From Antedon mediterranea (Eukaryota; Echinodermata; Crinoidea; Comatulida; Antedonidae), in the NCBI RefSeq assembly GCF_964355755.1, contig NC_092680.1, positions 9,339,001 through 9,403,000 on the forward strand: 64,000 nt of DNA, written 5' to 3'. Each line of letters starts with the position of its first letter. The stretch's first letter is position 1. Below, piece by piece: positions 1 to 12,897 of the stretch. The notes beneath the pieces were generated by a model. The model did not search any database and had not been told where the DNA came from. It worked only from the letters and a program-made list of their open reading frames with translations. Both the position numbers and the translations under genes were made by a program.

Positions 1-1620
1 TTATTATTTAGTAGGCCTAATATAATGTAGTTACGGTAATTATTAGTAAAAGTTAATTCATCTAAGTACAATATTTATAATATACATTTTTGTATCACGT
101 TTGGTAGTACATTTAATCAAATTAAAGAATTATTTTACTCTGTCGAAATATCTAAAACAAACTATTAACATTGAACTGCGGTAAGAAAATGTTGAATGGG
201 CTTTCATATCTAATAAGTATCATATATTAGGGTCGTAGTCATCAGTATGGTTTTCAATATGACCACTTTTGACAGAGAACACATAAAACTCATCAATTGA
301 TTAATTAATTAATTATTTATGAGATTTCCCAACAAGAATATCATCTTAAAGAATTGTTAAGGAGCGACGGGTGGAGAAGAGGTTTCACAACATTACAACT
401 TTATGAATCCAGAAAATAAACATAAAACCAGGCCCTTCATCTTGCTTGCTTCCCCCTCGCGACGACTGCACCAGGTCTCGTGGCTATGTTGCCCTGGCTG
501 TATATTTGCTGTGCCTTAATTACGTCTATTATAACATTTCAGAAATCTTTAAAAAGTCAAATTTTATTTCTTTTAAAAGTGCTACAGTATATTCAGAAAA
601 TTGTAATATTGTATCATAAACTGTATTACGTAATGCTGCTTTATTCCACAATATAATTAATGGAAATTGTCATGTTGTTAAGGTTAAGTTGTGCCTAAAT
701 ATATCAAATATCAATTTATTACAAGTGTTGTGTTTTTATTTTGCCTTCCATGCTTTATTTTCAACAAACAATAGACAGTTAATATTTAATATAATTATGA
801 CCTAAAACGTTATTGAATTAATAAAATACTGTAGACGTACTTATATGTTTTTTTTTATAGAAGTGGACAGGAATTCTTCCAACCAACCTCGGGGGCGGGG
901 AAATCTCAAATAGCGGAACTACTAACATAATCAAACAGATATTAAAAAGTAATTGATAATTTTATTTTAACTGTCAAAATGAGGGAATTTAACTATTTTA
1001 ATGATAATAATATTGAATCATAAATTTTACATATTATTATTAATAATTGTATTCTTTATTGTTACAACCAACAGTGCAAGGCATCAATTACAGGTTGATA
1101 ATAAAATATACAAAAAAAAAAAACAAAAAGATAACATTTATATAATAATATCTTTCAGAAAGGCCACAGTTGAATATCTAAAAAATGTTTTGAAGATATA
1201 TTGTAGATAGATTTTGTATAGGCCTCATTAAAGAGTTATCTGTCCATTCTTATCTGACATGAATAATTGGTTTGTTGGTAGTAGAGTAGTTGTTGCGCTG
1301 TTTTTCGACAGATAATATGTTAATGATAAATTGTTAGTAGGCTTAACCGGGATGAGTCACTTACTAGCCTTTGGGCTTTTACAAGGAAATTAGCCTACTC
1401 GACCACAAACAACTATTATTATTGTTGTAAAAATGCATGTTGAAATTAACGGGGGTGTGGAGTGTGAGAAGTAGAGCTGAGGAGGCGAATTGTCCGTCTT
1501 CTGTCGTCGCAGAGGTTGATATTTTTGTAAATTAATGTTTTACTGTTTTGGTAATCTTCTGGCAAAGTTGTAACTGCTTCCAAACAACAAAAGTACTGTA
1601 TAGCGGCCATGTTTTTATAT
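1..1620. other. Non-coding, AT-rich, no gene seen
   Basis: I see no convincing exon. The stretch is AT-rich with homopolymer runs, and the one forward reading frame near 1001-1210 is low-complexity Ile/Tyr/Lys text without a domain. A phrase near 385-400 (gaggtttcacaacatta) recurs at about 32548, in the tail of a SINE, so part of 355-420 may be old SINE debris. Confidence 0.6.
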
Positions 1621-1627
1621 TGTCCAC

Positions 1628-1762
1628 TTAAAAAATATATTAAAACAATTTTTTATTTTTTGAATATGCTATTTTAATGTCACATAATAGTTATTCACTT
1701 TGACCAAAAAAGTGGATAAAAAAAAAAGTTATTTTCCTGAAAAAAATTAATTTAAAGCAGTG
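1628..1762. repeat. Fragment of the MITE family seen whole at 9624-9973
   Basis: The phrase around 1676-1705 (cataatagttattcacttt, then gaccaaaaa) recurs at about 9700-9725 and in reverse orientation at about 17312-17345. The neighbouring runs of A and T match as well. It looks like a truncated member of the family whose intact copy has GGGGGACAATA-type ends. No coding content. Confidence 0.5.
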
Positions 1763-1780
1763 TTCCACAACCTTTTTTGA

Positions 1781-2860
1781 GGGTGTCACGAAAGCTCAGA
1801 CCCCCTAAAGACCTAAGATCACGAAAGCTAAGACCCAACACCTAAGATTACAAATACTAAGATATACTACAGCTTAAAAACAATACTTGTTTATCCATAC
1901 ACAATTTTAAACACAGTAGGTTTCATTTATTACCATAAATATAATTTAATACTACCGCAAAACATAGATAAACTCACATTATTTTCGCCCGTTGAGTAAA
2001 TGTATATTTTTTCTTTACAACAAACAAACTTGACGGGTTGTTTGTTGGTATATATTTACTCCATTGTGTTGGTTCAGAGGATGTTTTTCTTACGCACCTG
2101 CCTTTCTTGTATTTTGACTCCAAATTTGTTGACTAACTTTATCCTGAACACCACACTTTAAAATTAGGACTTATAAGTACTTTCAGAAGGAGAAACACAT
2201 AATAACAAATAAATAAATCCTTTAAATTGATGATTTTACAGATGTGTTTCTTTGTACTGTATACTGTAATGACAATGTAACTCCTCGAGCTCCCCATGCT
2301 CAATGTTTTTGTTTCTATGGAGCGCCAAAAGAGCAACAATAATAGTACAAGTATAAAAACAGAAAGAAAACGAAACAAAAAAACTTATCATGATTTTTAA
2401 ATTAAAATTTATTTGCCAGTATTTATTTCTTCGTACTTGCATGATTATACTATTATCATTACAATTTTAATTTTACATTGTTCCATCCACACTGTAGACG
2501 GACTCCACAGAGTTTTCAGCCCTCTATATAATTTTTGCTCTTTTGACGTTCCATAGAAACAAAAACATTGAACATGGCCCATGGGGTAGGCCTACTGTAC
2601 TGTAGGCTAGTCATTTTGTGTGCGAGAAAAACGTCTGTAAAATCATCAATTTAAAAATGTATTTGTTACTTTTTATGTGAATTCTTTTTCATGAAAGTGC
2701 CAATTCTAAGGTGTGGTATTCAGAATAAATGTTGGGAGTTAAAATACAAGGCAGGTGCGAAAGATAAATATTTGTAATCTTAGGTGTTGGGTCTTGGCTT
2801 TCGTGATCTTAGGTCTTAGGGGGTCTGAGCTTTCGTGGTCTGAGCTTTCGTGACACCCCC
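1781..2860. mobile_element. Foldback element with long inverted arms
   Basis: The left arm begins gtgtcacgaaagctcagacc and the right arm ends with its reverse complement (ggtctgagctttcgtgacac, reaching about 2856). The match continues inward: the text at 1800-1860 (acctaagatcacgaaagc) is mirrored at 2765-2830. An inner pair at about 2288-2338 and 2545-2590, containing catagaaacaaaaacattga and its complement, shows that most of the element is one imperfect palindrome with a short central loop. The two short antiparallel reading frames at 2139-2442 lie inside an arm and are not genes. A left-end fragment of the same family lies at 3281-3438. Confidence 0.75.
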
Positions 2861-3002
2861 TTTTTTGATGATCTTATTTTGACCCAAACATTGCGTAGGC
2901 TATTTTATCTTACAGAAACGCCCCCATATCGGCATCATCTTTACAATGTTCTACATTTGTTCCTAATTAATTTGTCTGATGACAAGTACATGTATTTGTG
3001 TT

Positions 3003-3275
3003 TAAAAAAACATTGAGGGCGATAAGCATAAAATTTACGAGAATGAATCCACAGAAAACAAAAATTGACTGAACCAAATGACCCAGTACGTAACTATTGT
3101 CATAGTGTCCTCTCCCTACATCTGGTAATGTCGTGGAAACGACACAATGTCTCTGCCAGCATTGAGGTCGTTTCCACGGCATCACAAGCATTGACTTGCT
3201 TGTGTGGTGGAAAGCGGGACGACGGACAGTAGCTCCATAGCTTTAAACTCTATTCCACCACGACCAGCAACAAAG
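3003..3275 (-). mobile_element. tRNA-derived SINE, 5' truncated
   Basis: Read on the minus strand, this carries the same body as the copies at 15428-15767 and 57221-59400. It runs from a tggtggaatagag-type phrase, through the accacacaagcaagtc segment and a pair of complementary words (gtcgtttccacg, tggaaacgac) that form a stem, to a tail mirrored by attgagggcgataagcat. The tRNA-like head is missing, because the copy starts just inside it. It shares no coding potential with neighbours. Confidence 0.7.
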
Positions 3276-3280
3276 ATTGA

Positions 3281-3438
3281 GTGTCACGAAACCTAAGACC
3301 ACGAAAGCTAAGACCCCCCTAAGACCTAAGATCACGAAAGCTAAGACCCAAGACCTAAGATTACAAATTCTAAGATATACTACAGCTTAAAAACAATACT
3401 TGTTTATCCATACATAATTTTAAACACAATAGGTTTCA
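3281..3438 (+). repeat. Truncated left end of the 1781-2860 foldback family
   Basis: This matches about 1784-1930 almost base for base in the same orientation (gtgtcacgaaa start, agacctaagatcacgaaagc, then tactacagcttaaaaacaat and a similar run to ataggtttcat). It stops where the next repeat begins at about 3440, so only one arm survives. Confidence 0.7.
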
Positions 3439-4165
3439 TCAAAGAATATATATCACAAGAATGAGTAATCCGCGATTTTCCCTGTAGTGTAACAGTAATA
3501 TTGTCCATGTGGTAGGGCGCCGCCATAAGTGTGGATGTATCTGGGATGTTATACAACTTTTTGTGACGGTTTCACTAATCAAAGGCTGGACCACCGGTAG
3601 TATTTTCATGATAAAAAATGTTATCAACTACATGCCAACATCATGTTAAATACTATTTGGATATTTAATTGTTCGTTTTATGCAATTTATTTAGTAAAAA
3701 CTGCCGTATAAACAGTTTGCTTTATCAACCGGGCGCTACGATAGCGTGACCGGGCGTGTTGGTGTTTACGCGTTTTCACGAAGGATAGTTTAATAATATT
3801 CCTATATTTAACTTGTTTCTGGTAAAACAAATAAATGTTAATGACATTTAACATTTTGTCCTATTAATAACATGTATTTTATACTAATTTATATCATAAA
3901 AACAATACTTAATTTACCGGGCATAGAGTAGTACACGGCAATGGTAAAGAATAGGCCGTGCTGAGTAACGATTCGTTGATTTTTGGTGTTTCTGTGTAAG
4001 GCCTTTTTTGTGAACTAACTTAGCATGTTAGTAAATAATTGTCTGTAAAAGTGAATGTACACTAGTTTGTTAATAAATATGTATTATAAAATAGTTTGCA
4101 ATTGCAAAAACTATCATCATAATTCTATTTAATGTGACATGTATAATATCTATTAAATCAAGTAA
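3438..4165 (+). mobile_element. MITE, copy A, right end missing
   Basis: This is about 700 bases of near-identity to 56408-57115. Shared landmarks are atcacaagaatgagt, gaccaccggtagtattttca, tcaactacatgccaacatca and a run ending taatatctattaaatcaagt. Copy B ends with the inverse of its own start (about 57165-57207), which identifies the ends as terminal inverted repeats. Copy A stops before that right end. No transposase reading frame is visible in either copy. Confidence 0.75.
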
Positions 4166-4784
4166 AAAAAACATTTATATGTTCAACAATGGCATTATAC
4201 AGTATAATATATAGATGTGTACATAAATGAAAACATTAGTAATAAACCATCATTTGGGGTTTTCTCTAGAAGAAATCAAGTTTCTTGTCTCGAGAAAGAC
4301 CCCAGAAACAATACACATACGTCATTTAAACTAATACAATTTACTACATAAAATAATAAATAAAAACGATGAAATAAAAATAGATACTTTCAGTGTACTC
4401 TACAATCATAATAATATTAAAATTAGTATAAAGAAATAAGATATTTTTTTAAATTTTTACGAAAAGTATAAAGAGATTTAAAATGCTTTAGTTTGTCATC
4501 AAGATCATTCCAGATTCGCGGTCCTGTAAACAGAAATAAAATATTCGGAAATTTTCAGTCTAAAAGGAGGTACATCAAGATACTGAAATTTATTGTCGAT
4601 ACGTAAATTGTACTTGTGTGATTTTGTATGCCATGACTTACTAGATTAGACATTGTCACAGGGAGTTTGGTATTAAAGAATTGAAAAATAAAGGAAGCAA
4701 TTTGTCACTTTTGTAAATAGATCATGTAGACTAAGAATATAGAGTTTTTTAATTCGGGAGACTCCCGGATATTAATCGGGAGGG

Positions 4785-4900
4785 TTGGAACGTCTGTAAA
4801 TGACACCCCTGGCTGGAAATGGTACTCTCGCACGTAAAAATTATGAAAAATGGCACCTCTAGTTGGCCAGTAATAGCGCGCTCGCAATTGGCAATTTTTT
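4785..4900. repeat. Dispersed repeat fragment shared with 43190-43300 and 55165-55265
   Basis: The phrase ggctggaaatggtactctcg followed by cacgtaaa, ccagtaatagcgcgctcgc and similar words is found again near 43200-43295, and in reverse orientation near 55180-55250. It is a non-coding piece of a dispersed element. The 60-residue minus-strand frame here is a by-product of the repeat. Confidence 0.6.
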
Positions 4901-5121
4901 TTTTACTTTGAAAGATATTCGGAGAGGAGATTATTTTGTGTAAAGTGTATTCCTTAAAATTGAAGTTTGCCCTCTATTAGTTTTGATGCTCAACAGAGCA
5001 TGCATTTAGTTAGTCTCCAAACTAAACTGCTTGCTTACTTAGGTTTCTGTCCTTGTTGACGTTGGGTAAAAACATAAAATTGCTCAATACCAGCGCCCTT
5101 GTTTTTACCGTTTCCTTCACA

Positions 5122-8100
5122 ATGTCTTCCTTTAAAACAAATAGTGGCTTTTGGATCACAATAATTAGTATATGTGTAACTGTTAGTCACAGTCAAATTG
5201 GTGAGTTTTAAGGGTGATTTTTGTACTTTTTAACTGTTTTAACTAGGCAAGGCTACTGCTGCTGCTGTGGAGAAACAAATTGGAAGCTAGGCTCAGAGCC
5301 CCTAGTACCATAGCATAGGCAAATTTAAAAAAACACCACCAGGCCACTTGTATGTAATTTTTTTGTCATCATAAACTAGGTAAACTACTAGTAGTAGTAA
5401 ACACTAACAATTATAATAATTTTTGCAATATCTGTAATCTAGGCCTCGTTCCTATCTATAATCTCAATGATACTAAATTGCTTGCGTAATTTTACGTATC
5501 TCCCCCAGAAACTGCTGAATGGTACGTGCTCACATTTGGCACACTGATGTTTCTTGATGGGTCGCACACGATAGGCTTTATCTCTTTCCTGAATTTTAAA
5601 GATAAACACTAAAAAGGCAAATAATTTAACAGAAATTTAACGTCTCAACGGCCATGTTTCGCAAATTGTAAACATACACTAGACACATCATTTAAAAAAA
5701 AATTTTCTTTTTTTTGAGGATAAAGGTCAAGTAGAACAATTAAACAAATTTAATGCAAGCCCATCTGATAATGAATTTATTTTTGTTTGCAGTTTGTGTT
5801 ATTGAACCATTAAAATTAGAGCTGGACACCGGATCAAGTGGCATGCTGACGTGTTCTTGTCAAGGCACCACAGCAACTGATGAAATGTGGTGGTGTCAAG
5901 ACAACCAGGAATGCGCCAAACAAGCAGCTATCGAAGCTGACCCAGCAAACTTTCTAACGAGTAGTGCTTTCAACAATGGACTTCTAGTCGGCGTTCTTAC
6001 TGTGTTGGATGCTCAGTCACGGCACAGTGGATTATATTATTGTAAAACAAAAGACGGTGGCAGTTTCGATGCTTCAATCGAGGTATCAAATGGTAAGTTG
6101 AAGTAATGGACTAATAATTATTACTAAATAGTACATGTAAATGGATAACTGCAATTTATTTTCCCATGCCTTGATAATAAATACTGTATAAATATACTGT
6201 AAACTTTGCATATACAGTAGTATCATAAATTATAAACTCCAAGCCATTTCATTTTTTATATTTCACACCATAGAAGTGCCACAGGCATTGACTTAAAAAT
6301 TGTTATATACAACAATTGTTTTTAAACAATATTAATATACTGTACCTCTCCTTTTTTTGAAACACTACTAAAACGGCAATGACAAGTTTGACAACCACTG
6401 CCAACCTCTATTCAGGAGACAACATCCCCCCACCCCATCTCTATTAACTAAAGTACAGTACTAAAATGTGGCAGTACTCAGGCTGTTTCTGGAATACGTG
6501 ACAATAGAAATTTTGAAGCAGAGATCTGGTCATACATCAAAACAGATTATTTTTGGTTTTTTATTTGATTTTGTAATTTAAAAAATGATTCATTAGTCAA
6601 ATCATCATCATCATCAATATACTGTAATCAAGGACATTACATCCAATTTAGGTGGAGTATATAAACCAGTTAATGAAACGGAAGGGGGTGGTGAAGACGT
6701 TATAAAAGAAGTTGTTGTTATGAGCAGCAAAAACCCAGAAATCATAGCCTCAGAAAAAACGCCAGTAACAACAGATGCAAAATCTGGTGGATTACATCAA
6801 GGTATAATTTGTACTAATTTCAGTACATTTGTTAGTTTATTATTATTCGGTGGTAGTGTACAGTAACTAACAACACTTTTGGATGCACACATGCAAATTC
6901 TTTTTGTTTTGACTTTTGTAAACTCTATCCTAAACCAGTTTTGATTTTGTCAATCCATGACAAAGTGCCATACTGTTACTGTCCTCCTTCTTACAATGGA
7001 AACAATTGCATGTGATTACTAATTATGTAAAATTATTTTATTAAGATATTACAGAATACTTTAATAAAATGTGTTTGCAGTTAACATTTTGGATTGTTCT
7101 TTATTTATGAAGGTGGTTTATGTATTAACATTTTAAACTGTTTTTAATTTGTTATTGGTTGTTACTTGGATTTCTTGCAAATAGCACAGATCACTGATGT
7201 CTGTCCTTATTCAATTCACTCTTTGCAGATCTTTCTTAGGCATTTTTTTTGCTGCCAATATGATATTTATAAATTTATACCGTATGTTGGGTACCCTTTT
7301 TGCTGCCAATAAAAAATACCATATATTTTGGTTTTCCATAACTTGTTTACACATGGATGGATTATCTAAACTCAACAAAAGTAAGGAACTGCAACATTTG
7401 CAAATAATCTGTTGGTGAAACAAATATTTCGGGAAAATTAACAAGGAATAAACAGAAAGCAGAGGATACACAACATCGCAAAAGATTTGAGGTATCGAAA
7501 GGCAGGTTGGGTAAAAAAGATGAATTTTAACATGACCACTCACTCAAAATACATAGTAGGCCTACAGGTACTAAACAATATGGTATAAAATATACAATAT
7601 TTTATACCGTATTTTTATACCATATTTTGAGGATATGCAGCAAAAACAGGCCCTTACTGTAGTTGTGTTATTGTAATTTGTTTTATGTTCTAAATAATAT
7701 ATAACAATTAGACTTTTTGTGTGTATGTGTTCAGTGTAGTATTAACAATAAACTAATAGTAATCCTGATACAATACAGTGTCCTTGCCACATGTGGATAT
7801 TATAGTAATGACCAGCGATCTTTATTTAAAGTACTACAGTAATTGTACTTACGATTTGCTGGTCATTTTTGTACAGCTAAATTCTAACTACTGCATACTC
7901 TCTTCTATATTGTACTGTTATTTTTTCCTTGGGGTTAAGATTACTGTATTATATAAAAAATGTATTTGTTAAATAGTTGAAACACCCAAAAATATATGTT
8001 TTTGTCATGACAATATATTTTTCTGATTTACTGTATAGTATACAGTAATGTACTTGTAACTGTACTGTAACAATAATACAGCATGATTTGTTATTCTTAG

Positions 8101-11100
8101 ATCATTCCTTTATCCTATCTGATAACAAAAGAGTTCCTATGGTGTAATTTAATTAATAGAAATGATTTCCTGAATGATTTAAAACAATGTAGAAAAAACA
8201 TACTGGATTTGGTCAACTACCTTTGTTATTGCCAAAACAACACTATTGGATGCAGTGCATTTACAGTAGTGAATGTACAGTAAATTAAAAAAACAATTGA
8301 ATGTTTTGATCACAAAAAACACAATAAAATGAATAGTGTACTTTAGTGTAAATGAAAATTTGTATAGTACAGAGTGCTATGGAGTAAAAGGTACTATTTC
8401 TATTTCTGCTATTCTCATAGTATAGCCAACATTTTAAATTCTATTTATTAAAAAAAATAAAATACATAAAACAATTGTTACGTAAAAATAAGTCCGTTCT
8501 AAATTCTAAATTAAAAATAACCCATCCCTACAAAATAGTGTGTTATTAAACTGGTTAATACTGTATGTAGTATGCTTTTGATGATGTGGGTAATCCTTAA
8601 CCAGATGTTACATAGATAACTATTTATACCAATCTATTCAGTTTTATATTCAGTCATGCTAACCATATGCTATTCTAGGTTAGTGTTCATTTGATGATTG
8701 ATATCATGGAGCTCCATGGTTGAAAGTTATTCTATCTCATAGCAAGTATCGATGCCAGTGAAATATGTTACACTTTTCTGGGATTTTATTGTTTTTGTGT
8801 TGTTGTGTTGTTGGGTTTAAACAGGAAGGTATGAACAATTTAGCAGATTTGATTAAACTACAGTATATTTTAGTCGGAATGTACATTCCCATTTTTGTGT
8901 TATCTTTTTTATTGTTATGGTTTGTTTCTTTGGACGCACCTTCACAAGTTGAAGTGTGCCACTGATAAAAAAAAAAGTGCAGTGCCAATAAATTGTTATT
9001 ATATTTCTTTGTTAAAATTTGACTGAGGCTTAAATCCTCTAGACTGAGTTGGGGGATATTCCTTCAGGCATCCACATTTTGTTTGGATGGGTGTTAAAAA
9101 TAGTCAGGTCTGGGTCAGTGAAAATCCTATCCAATATAGAAAAAAAAACCATTCTCATGTTCATTATACTGTACATCAGTAATACAACCTTAGGAAGTTT
9201 TGTAAACCAATTTGAATTGCAGTTAAAACATGTGTTCTCTGCAGGTACTCTGTTTAAAGTACATGCTACTCACTGTATTCATTTTTTAGCTGGTACTGTA
9301 GGCCTTATGCATCTGTAGTATTCTTGTACCTGTAGTATATTGTTACATATTAAATAAAATAGGCATAAATTGTTATTTTGTTTAAACCTGGATAACTAAT
9401 TTTAACACCTACCTTTTCTAAATTTTAAAACAAATGTTTTTAAGGTCTAATGAAAAGTATAGTTAAATGTTGAAATGTCATTGTACGTCATTCATTGCAT
9501 TTTGATTGCCCTTTGAACTTTTTTCTATTGCTAGTTCAAAAGGGAGCAAAGATTATGAATGCTAACCTATTAATTGCATTTTATATTTGCATGTGCATGC
9601 CAAGTGGTCTGTAAATCCTAATGGTTAAAGATGTATTGTCCCCCTGAAAAAATAATTCTTAAACAGATTTTTGTTGAATATTCCATTTGAATGTAACATA
9701 ATAGTTATCCACTTTGACCAAAAATTGGATCGGGAAAAAAATGTATTTTTCTGAAAAAATGTAATTTGAAGCAAAAAATGGTCAAATTGGCTGTCAGCCA
9801 ATGGATTTTTGGTTGAATTTAACCATTTATTTTGTCATTTTATAAGTGAAAACATAATTTTTTTTCTATGGAAGTGATTAACTTGATTAAAACTACAAAA
9901 TAACATATTCAAAAGTCTGATTTAATTATGTATTCATTATTTTTCATGTTTTTGGGGGACAATACGTCTTTAAGCCTTTTATAAGCAAAAGCACTTTGTA
10001 TTTTCTAGAACTATTGTAAATTTAAGGCAGGCTGTGAAATTGTTTAAAAGATTTTTGTTTAAATACTGCAAAGCTCACTCTCTCGCAGGAGAAGATTGGT
10101 TAAACAGTTACTTATTTATTGTCTCTTTTTGTTTTCTTTTTTTAGCCCCCTATATTCAAATGACACCGAGTGAAAATCAGGTAATCACAACTAATGAGGA
10201 CATTGAAGTAAAATGCAGTGTAATAAATGCTGAAGCAACAGACATTACCTGGTACAAAGAAAAAGAACAACTACACACAGAAGGAAGCTATGAAATATAT
10301 GGTAACACACTTACAGTTAAATCACCTGGAAGTGACCAAGCAGGCACATACTCATGTCAAGCTATTGTTCAAAATAACAATGGATCAGCGTTGCAATTGG
10401 AACATTTTATTACACTCGGAGGTAAAGTCTTGTTCATTACTGAATTGAGCTTTCGGCTTTAGATAGTGAATAACCTTAAAGCTCAGGTAGAGGCATGAAT
10501 TTTAAATATAATATCTGGTTAATTGTACATAAATGAAATATTTGTAACAGAAATCAAGACGAAAAAACATGAATTTCACCTGCAGTCAAATACAAAATTT
10601 GGCAAAATTCTGCCATAAAAACCAGGAAGACTTTTTTTAGTAGTTAGGTAGTTTAACCATGTAACTATATAGTTCCATGGTTAAACCTAATGTAATAACA
10701 TGTCTGGTGACTCCTTAGAAGGTGAAAAAAGGTAATAAAAATGAAAATAAAAATCTGAAGTTGAATAAAAATAGCAGAAATGTAAAATACTGTATATTTA
10801 GTCATCTGATAACATTTTTTACCACACCGTTTATTTTTCATAGCTTTTTAAAATGCTTCTCTATTTACAAAATTTGTTTACAAAAGAATAGAGATTTTAC
10901 TGTGTAATTTGAACTATCCCCACACTGAAGAAAGTGCTTATTTTCAACAAGCTTGTGTAACACAAATAAATCCCAAAAAAATATGGAACATAAGGGAAAC
11001 TATAGCCTTTAAAGTCTTCATAAAAATAGTTATGGCTCTCCAATCAGTGCATGTACAGTACCCACCACCCACAGTACCTCAATATGATAGACAGTACGTT

Positions 11101-12897
11101 GCCTGTAATGGTTCGCCTCGATCACTATAATAACAGTCTTTCAACTCTTTCAACTGTTCTTTCTACTCAAAATTCATTTTCAGTAATGTTGTTTGTTAAT
11201 TTCTGAAGCTGCAAGATTTTATGATGATTTGGTTATGTTTGATGATGCCATTTTTCGATAAGCATACCTGTAAAAAACAAACCACTTTAATATACAAGTG
11301 GTCTGTCTGATTAGGTTACCTGTTGAATAAAGAACGTAGTACAATAATTCAATTCAATTAATAATATTAGTAGTATATTATTATTAAATATAGGTTATAT
11401 TCAATTTCAGAACCAATTAGTATAAAAGCCACGGAATCCGTGAAATACACAGAAGGTGAAATTGCAAGAGTGGTGTGTATAGCTACATCCAGCCCTCTAC
11501 CAACTATTTCATGGTTTTTAGATGGTTTAAACATCACAAATGTGATTGCACAGGGCAACACTAGCCACTACCAGGAAGTCGGGCGTGAGGATGGACCACA
11601 TGGTTGGAAGTCTACTCTCAGAGTTTTAGATCTGTCATTTGCTGACGCTGGTCTCTACAACTGCTCAGCATTTAACGGTGTCGTTCATGAGTACAGGACT
11701 ATTGACCTCAAAGTTCAAGGTCAGTATAAACAAAAAAAGAACAATTAAATAAATTAAAAAAACTTTATTGTGCTAAAGCGTGGCAATTGAAGCCAAAATA
11801 CTTATCACACTATGTAAGATCTATGTATCTTTCTTAAGTTGTTAGACTCATTAATTTTTGCAGTTTTGTTTGTAGTTTGTCTATAACAAGAGAAGATTAT
11901 TTGTGAAATGATAATAATAATAATTTGCTTTCAGATCGTATGGCTGCTGTATGGCCTTTCCTAGGCATTGTTGGTGAATGTACATTTTTAATTATTGTGA
12001 TTCTTATTCATGAAAAATGCACTGAGGAAAATTATGAAGAAGAGGAATACAATGAAGAAACAATTAAAATGTAAGGCTCTGTCTACAGTATCAAACTTTA
12101 TGTGACAAAAAAAATGTGATGTCCATAATTATATGGACATGATGATGTCATATTACTACCATACTTGGACACACCTTTTTTGTCAAACTAGTTTGATCGT
12201 GTAGACAGAGATTAAGAACATGACTTTGCAATTAATTTGAACAAATTAGGTTTGAAATATTAAATCACAATGATGTGTTCCACTTTTTTTCAGGTTATTT
12301 TATATGTAGTCAGTGTGTTTATTATGTGTTCGTAAATGAATATTTGCGCAATTTTAAAGGATAGAACATTTTAGTACTTCCATTAAAACAAGGAGGACTG
12401 TATTATATTTTTAACATTCAATGCTTTTATTAAGCCAGTAATTGTACAGTATGTGAACATAAAATGATCATCTAACGTTATAAGCTTAATCACAAACATG
12501 ATTAATAGATAGGTCATTATCTGATTTCTATGTTAATGATTTCTATTTATCATGTGAAATAATTAAAAAATAAATGTAAACTTTTTTGTTAAACCAGTTG
12601 TCAAGTACTTACTTGCTACGTTTTGACTATTTTCAGTAGCCTTGGTCACGCAAATGAGTAAGTACTTGACAACTGGTTTAACAAAAAAGTTACCACTTAT
12701 TTTTTAAATATCCATTTGAAACCAGATGAAATTTTTTTTAAATTTGAAATAATGATAATATATCCTGATAATTAAGTCACAATATTTCATATGAACTTGT
12801 TAATGAGAAATATTAATGTATTTTATATTTTTGCTTTAGAAACAAGAAGCATGACCCAATAAATGATAAAAATGATGTACGAGACAGAGAAAACTGA
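5122..12897 (+). CDS. Basigin/neuroplastin-like Ig-superfamily membrane protein 1
   Basis: Spliced exons are 5122-5200, 5793-6092, 6652-6801, 10146-10421, 11411-11719, 11935-12070 and 12840-12897. They total 1308 nt, 435 aa, and every junction keeps the frame (phase 1, except the last at phase 2). The order is signal peptide (about residues 1-25), Ig1 (27-126, with CSC and WWC cysteines), a hinge of about 50 residues rich in Glu, Lys and Val (127-176), Ig2 (177-268, WYKEKEQ and GTYSCQA), Ig3 (269-371, SWFLDGLN and AGLYNCSAFNG), a transmembrane segment (about 374-397) and an acidic tail. The transmembrane text AVWPFLGIVGE, with Pro379 and a buried Glu386, is the hallmark of basigin and neuroplastin. 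The tail end NDKNDVRDREN resembles the neuroplastin C terminus. Potential N-glycosylation sites lie in the hinge, Ig2 and Ig3. By family knowledge it should chaperone monocarboxylate transporters or PMCA pumps at the plasma membrane and mediate adhesion; that role is inferred. Confidence 0.88.
6802..9623. other. Long intron 3 of basigin-like gene 1, no additional exon recognised
   Basis: This AT-rich intron is scattered with TACAGTA/TACTGTA words. Several short reading frames (7197-7543, 7778-7972, 8737-8988, 9049-9318) are hydrophobic, low-complexity and lack domain signatures. Frames at 7211-7418 and 8765-8965 have equally long antisense partners. A local repeat of tttttttgctgccaata-type text occurs near 7245-7310. 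I found no splice-flanked Ig-like exon. Confidence 0.55.
9624..9973. mobile_element. MITE of about 350 bp in intron 3 of basigin-like gene 1
   Basis: The ends are inverse copies: ttaaagatgtattgtccccc at the left and gggggacaatacgtctttaa at the right. The interior is A/T runs, including cataatagttatccacttt, and has no reading frame. Fragments of the family lie at 1628-1762 and about 17290-17400. Confidence 0.75.
12075..12211. mobile_element. MITE abutting the exon 6 splice donor of gene 1
   Basis: The ends gctctgtctacagtatcaaa and agtttgatcgtgtagacaga are near-perfect inverse copies, and the interior holds a smaller palindrome around tccataattatatgga. The element starts four bases after the exon 6 donor GT, so the donor consensus (gtaag) runs straight into the TIR. 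A sister copy is at 35931-36047. Confidence 0.8.
12580..12691. repeat. Near-perfect hairpin in intron 6 of gene 1
   Basis: The left arm contains ttttttgttaaaccagttgt and caagtacttac. The right arm is its inverse: gtaagtacttg followed by acaactggtttaacaaaaaa. Arms are about 33 bp with a loop of about 46 bp. It is probably a tiny MITE and has no coding content. Confidence 0.8.

Noticed and set aside
7197-7543. Overlapping sense and antisense frames in intron 3 of gene 1
   Set aside because: They are of similar length on both strands, low in complexity, not flanked by splice sites in the right phase, and contain no Ig or other domain.
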